Shown here: piece after piece, positions 1-4,543 of the stretch | How positions within the stretch are numbered: position 1 is the stretch's first letter | Layout of the letters: every line of letters begins with the position of its first letter | Assembly: GCA_900554855.1 (NCBI GenBank) | Contig: USIZ01000110.1 | Span: 1-5,489, forward strand | Length of the DNA: 5,489 nucleotides | Source of the DNA: an uncultured Eubacteriales bacterium | GTDB taxonomy: Bacteria; Bacillota; Clostridia; Oscillospirales; Oscillospiraceae | Direction: 5' to 3' | Program-made: the position numbers and the translations under genes | The notes under the pieces: model-generated | What the model was told of the DNA's origin: nothing | The model's input: the letters and a program-made list of their open reading frames with translations, nothing else | The model's database searches: none

Positions 1-35
1 TGTGACGGGAGTTCAGACGTGTGCTCTTCCGATCT
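1..35 (+). other. Illumina read-2 adapter sequence (not genomic)
   Basis: Positions 2-35 match the 34-base Illumina TruSeq read-2 adapter ending in GCTCTTCCGATCT, with a single mismatch (G at position 7 where the adapter has T). Position 1 would be the last index base. Translated in the gdhA frame, it gives the N-terminal residues MTGVQTCALPI, a familiar adapter-derived artefact in protein predictions. Genomic sequence starts at about 36. Confidence 0.97.
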
Positions 36-802
36 TGACCGGTAAGGGCATCCCCTTCGGCGGTTCTCTTGCCCGTACCGAGGCCACCGGCTACGGCCTG
101 TGCTACTTCACCAAGGAGATGCTGGCAGACGCCGGCAAGAGCTTTGAGGGCCAGCGCGTGGTCATCTCCGGTTCCGGCAATGTGGCCATCTACGCCAACC
201 AGAAGGCCACCCAGCTGGGCGCCAAGGTCATCGCCATGAGCGACTCCAACGGCTATATCGTCGATGAGAACGGCATTGATTACAAGGTCATCCAGGAGAT
301 CAAGGAGCAGAAGCGCGACCGCATCAAGACCTATCTGAACTATGTGCCCACCGCCAAGTATGTCGAGGGCTGCTCCGGCATCTGGACCGTTCCCTGCGAC
401 ATCGCCTTGCCCTGCGCCACTCAGAACGAGATCGACGAGGACAGCGCCAAGGCCCTGATCGCCAACGGCTGCATGGGCGTGTTTGAGGGCGCGAATATGC
501 CCTGCACTCCCGAGGCCATTGCCGCTGTCAAGGGCGCCGGCCTGCTGTACAGCCCCGGTAAGGCTTCCAACGCCGGCGGTGTCGCCACCTCCGGTCTGGA
601 GATGAGCCAGAACGCCGAGCACCTGAGCTGGACCTTTGATGAGGTCGACGCCAAGCTGAAGGGCATCATGGAGACCATTTACGCCGACTGCGCCGCCGCC
701 GCCGAGAAGTTCGGCATGAAGGGCGACATTCAGGCCGGCGCCAACATTGCCGGTTTCCTGAAGGTTGCCGATGCCATGCTGGCTCAGGGCGTCTGCTATT
801 AA
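36..802 (+). CDS. gdhA: Glutamate dehydrogenase, C-terminal part (5'-truncated by contig end)
   Basis: This enzyme interconverts 2-oxoglutarate plus ammonia and glutamate using NAD(P)H in the cytoplasm, linking carbon and nitrogen metabolism. The first wholly genomic codon is 38-40 (Thr) and the stop is TAA at 800-802. About 254 residues remain of a family normally near 445-450, so the N-terminal substrate-binding lysines are missing from view. Visible family motifs are TGKG..FGGSLAR.EATGYG at the domain junction, the Rossmann turn SGSGNVA (from about base 167), the following SDSNG, DIALPCATQNE, GANMP, and KASNAGGVATSGLEMSQN, which contributes to the glutamate pocket. The end, GANIAGFLKVADAMLAQGV, is typical of hexameric bacterial GdhA of the E. 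coli / Clostridium symbiosum type. Cofactor preference cannot be settled from this part. The apparent GTG start at position 2 is adapter. A hairpin series and a strong intrinsic terminator follow the stop. Confidence 0.97.
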
Positions 803-852
803 GCTTACGCTTTCTTTCAGAAAGGCCGATAGCCTTTCCGAAAGAGGGGATG

Positions 853-906
853 CATTCAGGGCGGACCTCGATTTGCTTCGCAAATTGAGTCGGCCCGCCC
901 TGAATG
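853..906 (+). repeat. Composite hairpin H2 with shared apical core
   Basis: The basal stem is a perfect 12-bp pairing of 853-864 (CATTCAGGGCGG) with 895-906 (CCGCCCTGAATG). Above an internal loop, a 10-bp apical stem pairs 867-876 with 880-889, with one G.T wobble and loop TTC. The core TCGATTTGCTTCGCAAA (868-884) recurs with one T missing in the hydrolase-side copy (1189-1173, minus), although the basal stem there is a different sequence. There is no T tract directly after it, so it is not itself a terminator. Confidence 0.8.
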
Positions 907-911
907 AGAAG

Positions 912-958
912 AGTCCGATCCGAGGTACACGCCCCCGGATCGGACTTTATTTTATTTT
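912..958 (+). terminator. Intrinsic terminator T1 of gdhA
   Basis: A perfect 11-bp G+C-rich stem pairs 912-922 (AGTCCGATCCG) with 936-946 (CGGATCGGACT) around a 13-base loop. It is followed directly by TTTATTTTATTTT. This is a textbook Rho-independent terminator on the plus strand, placed about 110 bases after the gdhA stop. The loop region contains CCGAGGTACACGCCC (920-934), also present in the opposing terminator. Confidence 0.92.
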
Positions 959-959
959 C

Positions 960-983
960 TTTTGCGCTCTGCGGAGCGCAAAA
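960..983. repeat. Hairpin H4, 10-bp stem with TGCG loop
   Basis: TTTTGCGCTC (960-969) pairs perfectly with GAGCGCAAAA (974-983) around loop TGCG. It follows the terminator tail, 13 bases after the T1 stem. Its mirror counterpart at 1078-1101, read on the minus strand, has the same stem length and the same TGCG loop but different stem bases. Confidence 0.75.
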
Positions 984-995
984 CTCGGTGAGACC

Positions 996-1065
996 AGCTC
1001 TTTTGCCCGCAGGGCAAAATTCACGGTGCTGACCTTCAATATTCCTGCCGCTTTCAGCGATGCAC
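996..1065. other. Asymmetric centre of the intergenic hairpin array
   Basis: This is the part between the two mirrored halves. It holds one clear hairpin, TTTTGCCC-GCA-GGGCAAAA (1001-1019, 8-bp perfect stem). It also holds a weaker CGCT-TTC-AGCG hairpin (1049-1059), which competes with a GCTGA/TCAGC pairing (1028-1032 with 1054-1058). I see no open reading frame, promoter or RNA family that I recognise. Unlike its flanks, it is not convincingly mirrored. Confidence 0.5.
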
Positions 1066-1077
1066 GGTCTCACAGAG

Positions 1078-1101
1078 TTCCGCCCACCGCAGTGGGCGGA
1101 A
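1078..1101. repeat. Hairpin H6, mirror counterpart of H4
   Basis: TTCCGCCCAC (1078-1087) pairs perfectly with GTGGGCGGAA (1092-1101). The four-base loop reads CGCA on the plus strand and TGCG on the minus strand. Stem length and loop equal those of H4 when each is read in its own gene's sense. The stem sequence differs on both arms. Confidence 0.75.
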
Positions 1102-1148
1102 TAAAATCAGATAAAATAAAACCCGAGGGCGTGTACCTCGGGTTTTAT
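1102..1148 (-). terminator. Intrinsic terminator T2 of the ftsEX-hydrolase operon
   Basis: On the minus strand, 1148-1136 pairs with 1128-1116 as a 13-bp stem (outer A/T pairs, inner CCCGAGG/CCTCGGG) around a 7-base loop. It is followed by TTTATCTGATTTTA. The stem has A-rich flanking sequence on its other side, so it may also stop plus-strand readthrough. It carries CCGAGGTACACGCCC (1141-1127, minus), identical to the sequence in T1. Confidence 0.88.
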
Positions 1149-1154
1149 ACTGCT

Positions 1155-1204
1155 CATGGGCACCGGTGCGACTTTTGCGAAGCAATCGAGTGCCGGTGCC
1201 CATG
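1155..1204 (-). repeat. Composite hairpin H2', counterpart of H2
   Basis: A perfect 12-bp basal stem pairs 1155-1166 with 1193-1204 (minus-strand arms CATGGGCACCGG and CCGGTGCCCATG). The apical part is an imperfect stem around GCTTCGC. On the minus strand the core TCGATTGCTTCGCAAAA (1189-1173) matches the gdhA-side copy apart from a one-base indel. Compared with H2, the basal stem keeps CAT at one end and GG at the other but is otherwise replaced on both arms with pairing preserved. Confidence 0.8.
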
Positions 1205-1213
1205 CGTCCCCCC

Positions 1214-1246
1214 TCATTTTGAAAGGCCGTCAGCCTTTCAAAATGA
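1214..1246 (-). repeat. Stem H1', counterpart of H1
   Basis: A perfect 14-bp inverted repeat pairs 1214-1227 with 1233-1246 around a 5-base loop. It begins 10 bases after the hydrolase stop codon. The apical half GAAAGGC/GCCTTTC is identical to H1 at 820-838, whereas the basal half differs on both arms (ATTTT/AAAAT against CTTTC/GAAAG). It has no T tract of its own. Confidence 0.8.
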
Positions 1247-1256
1247 ACGCGGAGCG

Positions 1257-2510
1257 TTACACATAGTTGCGCGGATTGACGTAAGTACCGTCCTCAATCA
1301 CACTGAAGTGCAGATGAGGACCGGTGGAAATGCCTGTGCTGCCCACAGCGGCAATGGTCTGGCCCTGGGACACCTTGTCGCCGGAGCTGACATAGAGGGC
1401 GCTGCAATGCATATAGGCGGTGCTGACGCCATTGCTGTGGTAGATCACGACGTAGTTGCCGCGGGAAGAGCTGTAGCCCGCCTCGGTGACGGTGCCGCTG
1501 GCGGCGGCGTAAATGGCCGTGCCGGTGGACGCGCCGATATCGATGCCCTTATGATAGGTAGACGCACCGGCGGTGGGGCTGTTGCGCTTGCCGAATCCGG
1601 AGGTCACACGGGTGCTGGCGCAGGGCCACACCATGCTGATCCGGCCGGAGCCGGAGCTGGAACTGCTGCTGTTGCTATTGCTGGAACTGTTGTTATTTTT
1701 GTTCGCAGCCTCCTGGGCAGCCTTTTCCGCCGCGACCTGCGCCTCATATTCCTTCTGGGCGGCGGCGATCTGCTCATCCAGCGCATCGGCCTGGGACTTG
1801 ATCTCGTCCAGCTGGCTCTGGTAAACGTCTGCCTTACTGTTGATCTCGGCAATGGCCGCATCCACGGCGGCCTCATCCGTGCTCAGCTCTGCCTGCTGGC
1901 TCTCCAGGTCGGTCTTGGCCTGTACCTGCTCTGCCTGATTGGTCTCCAGATCAGCCTTGGCATCGGCCACGGCCTGACGGGCGGCCTGCAGCTGGTCTAC
2001 GATCTGATTGTCATAGTGTACCACGTCGGCGATGAAGGAGATGCGATCCAGCAGGTCGGAGAAGCTGGCTGCATCGAACAGGATGCTCCAGTAGCTCACG
2101 CTGCCCTGCTCCTCCAGATCCCGGAAGCGGGCGAGGAAGAGCTGATAGTATTCATCCGCCTTCTGCTGGGCGTTCTCCAGCTCCACCTGCTTGTCCGCGA
2201 TCTGCACATCGTACTCTTCGATCAGCGCCTGAGTGTTGACGATCTGGGCGGAGAGCACGGAGATCTGCTGCTCCAGCACGGCCTTCTCCTCCAGCTTGGA
2301 ATCTGCTTCATTCTGAAGGCCGCTGAGCTGGTTTTTCAGGGAGGAACCCTGCTCATTCAGCTGGGACGCCTGAGACTTTAAACTGTCCAGCTTATCGGTG
2401 CTGGCTGCGAAGGCGGTGGACATCGGACCGAAGGCCAGTGCCAGTGCAGTCAGAACGCCGAGGGACCCGGCCAGCACACGCCGCATGGAAAAGCTCTGTT
2501 TCTTGTTCAT
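1257..2510 (-). CDS. Secreted coiled-coil M23 (LytM-type) peptidoglycan hydrolase
   Basis: This 417-residue protein should be exported and cleave peptidoglycan cross-bridges or stem peptides, probably under FtsEX control during division or elongation. Residues 1-35 form a signal peptide (MNKKQSFSMRR, a hydrophobic core, then a likely cut after AFA). Residues about 37-265 are a long Gln/Glu/Ala-rich coiled coil like those of PcsB, CwlO and EnvC. Residues 270-288 are a Ser/Asn-rich linker, and about 295-415 form the M23 peptidase domain. Zinc ligands H320 and D324 (HKGID) and H401, with catalytic H368 (YMH) and H399 (HLHF), are all present. It therefore looks enzymatically active, unlike EnvC. 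The ATG at 2510 has an AGAGGGG SD 11 bases upstream that overlaps the stop of the preceding small gene. It is last in the operon, followed by terminator T2. The exact bond cleaved cannot be read from the sequence. Confidence 0.93.
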   Translation of the reverse strand: MNKKQSFSMRRVLAGSLGVLTALALAFGPMSTAFAASTDKLDSLKSQASQLNEQGSSLKNQLSGLQNEADSKLEEKAVLEQQISVLSAQIVNTQALIEEYDVQIADKQVELENAQQKADEYYQLFLARFRDLEEQGSVSYWSILFDAASFSDLLDRISFIADVVHYDNQIVDQLQAARQAVADAKADLETNQAEQVQAKTDLESQQAELSTDEAAVDAAIAEINSKADVYQSQLDEIKSQADALDEQIAAAQKEYEAQVAAEKAAQEAANKNNNSSSNSNSSSSSSGSGRISMVWPCASTRVTSGFGKRNSPTAGASTYHKGIDIGASTGTAIYAAASGTVTEAGYSSSRGNYVVIYHSNGVSTAYMHCSALYVSSGDKVSQGQTIAAVGSTGISTGPHLHFSVIEDGTYVNPRNYV

Positions 2511-2527
2511 TTACCGCAGCACCCCTC

Positions 2528-2665
2528 TCAGGTCATCGCAAGGCTCAGCGCCTGCATGGCGATGGGCACCAGCAGAAGCAGGGCCATCGCACCGGCGACG
2601 ACTGCCACCGCAATGCGGCGGCGATCCCAGCCGTATTTGTTGTTTTTCTTTTTATTGCCGCTCAT
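2528..2665 (-). CDS. 45-residue single-span membrane protein in the ftsEX operon
   Basis: This small gene is an ATG-to-TGA frame of 45 codons between ftsX and the hydrolase. An AAAGGGG SD (2677-2671) lies 5 bases before its ATG. It starts 15 bases after the ftsX stop and ends 17 bases before the hydrolase start, so the spacing is that of a real operon member. The protein opens with a hydrophilic basic segment (MSGNKKKNNKYGWDRRR, residues 1-17). One hydrophobic helix follows (residues about 18-40: IAVAVVAGAMALLLLVPIAM...), then a short tail ending SLAMT. The basic N terminus predicts an N-in, C-out single-pass membrane protein. It could be an FtsEX accessory subunit or hydrolase anchor, but function is inferred only from position. 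I do not recognise a named family. Confidence 0.8.
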   Translation of the reverse strand: MSGNKKKNNKYGWDRRRIAVAVVAGAMALLLLVPIAMQALSLAMT

Positions 2666-2680
2666 ACTGTCCCCTTTACG
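2666..2680 (-). promoter_or_regulatory. Strong ribosome binding site of the 45-residue membrane protein
   Basis: The 15-base gap after the ftsX stop reads CGTAAAGGGGACAGT on the minus strand. AAAGGGG is a strong Shine-Dalgarno sequence at 5 bases from the ATG. It is the main reason for treating this very short frame as a translated gene. Confidence 0.75.
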
Positions 2681-3613
2681 TCAGACCTGCAGGTACTTGC
2701 GGATGGTGAACAAGCTGCCGCAGACGCCGACGATCAGGCCCACACCCGCGAAGCAGGCGCCCACGATGGGGGCCAGATGAATAAAGGGCACGATGCTGAC
2801 CAGCTGCATCCGGCTGGCGCTCTGAATGGCGTTGATGAGCAGCTCATAGATGCCCCACTGGCAGGCAAAGCCGATGATGGCGCTGGCAAGACCCAACACA
2901 ATGCCCTCAAACACGAACGGCATGCGGATAAAGCCATTGGTCGCGCCGCACATCTTCATAATGCCGATCTCCTCCTGACGGGACAGGGTGGCCAGCTTGA
3001 TGGCGTTGGACACGATGAACAGGGAGATGATCAGCAGAATGGCCACCAGGGCAATGCTGACGATCGTCACCACATTGCGCACGGTGATAAAGCCGTTGGC
3101 CACGTCCAGCGCGGCGGAAATATCGGCGATGCCCTCCACCTGCCGCACGCTGGCGATGGTATCGGAGAGCTGGCTGATATCGGTCACGCTGATGGAATAG
3201 CGATCCCGCAGCACATTGTCGGGCAGGGAGCTGTAAAGGGCGTTGTCTGCGCCGATGTCGGCGAGGTAGGTGTCCTTTGCCTCCTGACGGGAAATAAAGG
3301 TGACCGTGGCCACATTGTCAATGGACTCGATCCGGCTCTGAAGTGCCTGCGCCTGCTCCTCGGTGTAATCATCCTGCACATAGGCCAGGAACTCATTTTC
3401 CTCCATGAGCTTGCTCAGGTTATATTCAATGTTGACCGCCACCAGAGAAAAGCTGCCAGTGATCAGCAGGCAGGCGGCGATGATGATAATTGCGGCGGCG
3501 GACATAAAGCCGTGGCTGAACAGGCCCTTGAAGCCCTCGCTGACGTAGTAGCGGAAATTATTGCTCTTGTGCTTCCGCCGTCTCGGCGTCTGTCTCTTTG
3601 TTGTCGTCTCCAT
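2681..3613 (-). CDS. ftsX: Cell division ABC transporter-like permease FtsX
   Basis: FtsX is the membrane half of FtsEX, which couples cytoplasmic ATP hydrolysis to activation of a murein hydrolase outside the cell. Starting at the ATG at 3613, the protein has 310 residues with the family's four-span layout. A basic N-tail (KRQTPRRRKHK) is followed by TM1 at about 36-60, and an extracellular domain at about 61-176. TM2 is at about 180-205 and TM3 at about 232-260; SRQEEIGIMKMCGAT, the conserved MacB/FtsX cytoplasmic loop, lies between them. TM4 is at about 275-303, ending RKYLQV. The frame remains open 13 codons further upstream to a GTG at 3652. I prefer 3613 because FtsX proteins start shortly before the FRYY..EGFKG segment. 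The AGGAGG at 3634-3629 is 15 bases away, which is long, so coupling to ftsE translation is likely. The gene overlaps ftsE by 56 bases. Confidence 0.95.
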   Translation of the reverse strand: METTTKRQTPRRRKHKSNNFRYYVSEGFKGLFSHGFMSAAAIIIIAACLLITGSFSLVAVNIEYNLSKLMEENEFLAYVQDDYTEEQAQALQSRIESIDNVATVTFISRQEAKDTYLADIGADNALYSSLPDNVLRDRYSISVTDISQLSDTIASVRQVEGIADISAALDVANGFITVRNVVTIVSIALVAILLIISLFIVSNAIKLATLSRQEEIGIMKMCGATNGFIRMPFVFEGIVLGLASAIIGFACQWGIYELLINAIQSASRMQLVSIVPFIHLAPIVGACFAGVGLIVGVCGSLFTIRKYLQV

Positions 3614-4289
3614 AGATGTAAAAACCGTCCTCCTCGTCGCTGGCGACCACACCGTCCTCGATATGGATCACGCGCTTGTTGAAATGATTGACCAGACCCT
3701 TTTCATGGGTGACCACCAGCATGGTGGTGCCCAGCGCATTGATGCGCTCCAGCAGGGACATGATCTCCATCGACCGGTCCGGGTCAAGGTTACCGGTCGG
3801 CTCGTCGGCAATGATCGTGCTGGGGTTGTTCACCAGCGCCCGGGCAATGGCCACGCGCTGCTGCTCGCCGCCGGACAGCTCATCGGGCATATTGTTCTCC
3901 TTGCCCGTCAAGCCCACCAGATCCAGCACATAGGGAATGCGCCGTCTCATCTCGCGCGGGGATGCGCCCACGACACGCATGGCAAAGGCCATGTTCTCGT
4001 ACACCGTTTTCTTCGGGATCAGGCGAAAATCCTGAAACACGATGCCCAAACTGCGGCGCAGATAGGGCACTTGGCCGGGGCGGATGGTGTTCAGGTTGTA
4101 ACCGTTCACCATCAGGCTGCCGCCGCTGATGGGCTCCTCCGCGGTCAGCAGGCTGAGGATCGTACTCTTGCCTGCGCCGGAGGGCCCGACCAGAAAGGCA
4201 AACTCGCCGTCCTTCAGCTCGAAGGAGAGCCCCTTCAACGCCTGGGTCCCGTTGGGATATGTCTTTCTCACATTGTTGAAACGAATCAT
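3558..4289 (-). CDS. ftsE: Cell division ATP-binding protein FtsE
   Basis: This 243-residue ABC ATPase binds the inner face of FtsX and drives conformational changes that switch on the cognate hydrolase. All nucleotide-binding motifs are intact: Walker A GPSGAGKST (35-43), Q-loop Q86 in VFQDFRL, signature LSGGEQQRV (138-146), Walker B TIIADEPT (158-165, with E163 catalytic), D-loop GNLD, and H-loop H195 in VVTHE. The start YPNGTQALKGLSFELKDGEF is typical of FtsE. The core should end near residue 215. The remaining ~28 residues form an acidic tail (DEEDG...DDNKETDAETAEAQEQ) that is longer than in the E. coli protein and partly overlaps ftsX. The ATG at 4289 has GAGG seven bases upstream. It is the first gene of the operon, with a consensus promoter about 50 bases before the start. 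Confidence 0.97.
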   Translation of the reverse strand: MIRFNNVRKTYPNGTQALKGLSFELKDGEFAFLVGPSGAGKSTILSLLTAEEPISGGSLMVNGYNLNTIRPGQVPYLRRSLGIVFQDFRLIPKKTVYENMAFAMRVVGASPREMRRRIPYVLDLVGLTGKENNMPDELSGGEQQRVAIARALVNNPSTIIADEPTGNLDPDRSMEIMSLLERINALGTTMLVVTHEKGLVNHFNKRVIHIEDGVVASDEEDGFYIYGDDNKETDAETAEAQEQ

Positions 4290-4339
4290 ATGGATACCTC
4301 GTATTTGCGATTTGTCATCAGTTCCAATATACAGGGATA

Positions 4340-4368
4340 ATTATACACGCCAGTGGAAGTTATGTCAA
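4340..4368 (-). promoter_or_regulatory. Consensus sigma-A promoter of the ftsE-ftsX-hydrolase operon
   Basis: On the minus strand, TTGACA (4368-4363) is followed by exactly 17 bases and TATAAT (4345-4340); both hexamers are perfect consensus. The DNA upstream (about 4369-4395) is A/T-rich, resembling an UP element. Transcription should begin near 4333, giving a leader of about 45 bases before the ftsE ATG. Nothing resembling an operator palindrome overlaps it. Confidence 0.93.
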
Positions 4369-4455
4369 TTTAATTTCAATTTTTCACAAAATATGACAAG
4401 AAATGAAACTCCTGCTCCGGCAATGTGCCAAAGCCCGTTTTCAGGCCGGAAAATT

Positions 4456-4490
4456 CCGCCGCTTTCGCAAAAGAACGTGTGGCGCGGCGG
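4456..4490. repeat. Short inverted repeat upstream of the PHP-gene promoter
   Basis: CCGCCGC (4456-4462) is the inverse complement of GCGGCGG (4484-4490), separated by 21 bases. It occupies the place where the -35 region of the plus-strand promoter would lie. It might be an operator or chance in G+C-rich DNA. Confidence 0.3.
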
Positions 4491-4498
4491 GGAATCTG

Positions 4499-4507
4499 TG
4501 GTATACT
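4499..4507 (+). promoter_or_regulatory. Extended -10 promoter of the PHP-domain gene
   Basis: TGGTATACT fits the extended -10 form TGnTATAAT with one change. No good -35 hexamer is found 16-18 bases upstream, as is usual for extended -10 promoters. Transcription would start near 4514, giving a leader of about 30 bases that contains the SD AGGAAG (4531-4536), seven bases before the ATG at 4544. Confidence 0.65.
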
Positions 4508-4543
4508 GGTAGAGAATTCTCTGATTAGACAGGAAGTGTTTCC

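Larger units (their letters stand above)
801..995 (+). repeat. Left half of a mirrored hairpin array (gdhA side)
   Basis: From the gdhA stop outward the sequence holds these parts: a mini-hairpin AAGC-TTAC-GCTT (801-812); stem H1 (813-826 with 832-845, 14 positions, one A.C mismatch, loop CGATA); linker GGGGATG; composite hairpin H2 (853-906); linker AGAAG; terminator T1 (912-946 plus T-rich tail); H4 (960-983, 10 bp, loop TGCG); and the motif CTCGGTGAGACC (984-995). The same parts occur in the same order and sense after the hydrolase gene on the other strand (1258 down to 1066). Mirror centres calculated part by part fall between 1028.5 and 1030.5. I do not recognise a named element. It could be a structured 3' UTR, a paired repeat of MITE or REP type, or both. 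Confidence 0.8.
1066..1258 (-). repeat. Right half of the mirrored hairpin array (hydrolase side)
   Basis: Read on the minus strand from the hydrolase stop outward, the parts are: a mini-hairpin AACGC-TCC-GCGTT on the stop codon (1258-1246); stem H1' (1246-1214, perfect 14 bp, 5-base loop); linker GGGGGGACG; composite hairpin H2' (1204-1155); linker AGCAGT; terminator T2 (1148-1116); H6 (1101-1078, 10 bp, loop TGCG); and CTCTGTGAGACC (1077-1066). Order, sense, stem lengths and spacings closely match the gdhA-side half; for example, each H1 begins exactly 10 bases after its stop codon. Linkers are also alike (GGGGA(T/C)GCAT; AG(A/C)AG). This suggests common ancestry rather than two unrelated terminators. 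Confidence 0.8.

Noticed and set aside
2..37. GTG start codon giving a 266-residue complete protein
   Set aside because: The start and the first eleven residues are Illumina adapter; the real gene begins upstream of the contig.
813..1246. CRISPR array
   Set aside because: The repeats are hairpins in mirrored order with different sequences, not direct repeats separated by equal spacers.
801..1258. Insertion sequence or transposase remnant
   Set aside because: No transposase-like frame and no obvious target-site duplication. A small non-coding mobile repeat remains possible and is covered in the findings.
1630..1700. Repetitive GCTG/GTT-rich DNA as a regulatory repeat
   Set aside because: It is the coding sequence of the Ser/Asn-rich linker of the hydrolase, and the low complexity follows from that.
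765..2381. Long 538-codon plus-strand frame
   Set aside because: It runs through a terminator-rich gap and antisense to the hydrolase. Its Leu/Gly/Ala-rich composition is what the complementary strand of a Gln/Ala coiled coil yields. No domain is seen.
2438..3682. 414-codon plus-strand frame opposite ftsX
   Set aside because: Antisense shadow of ftsX and the small membrane gene; low-complexity His/Asp/Gly-rich with no family features.
3561..4340. 259-codon plus-strand frame opposite ftsE
   Set aside because: Antisense to an FtsE with every ABC motif; its His/Gln/Gly-rich product has no recognisable domain.
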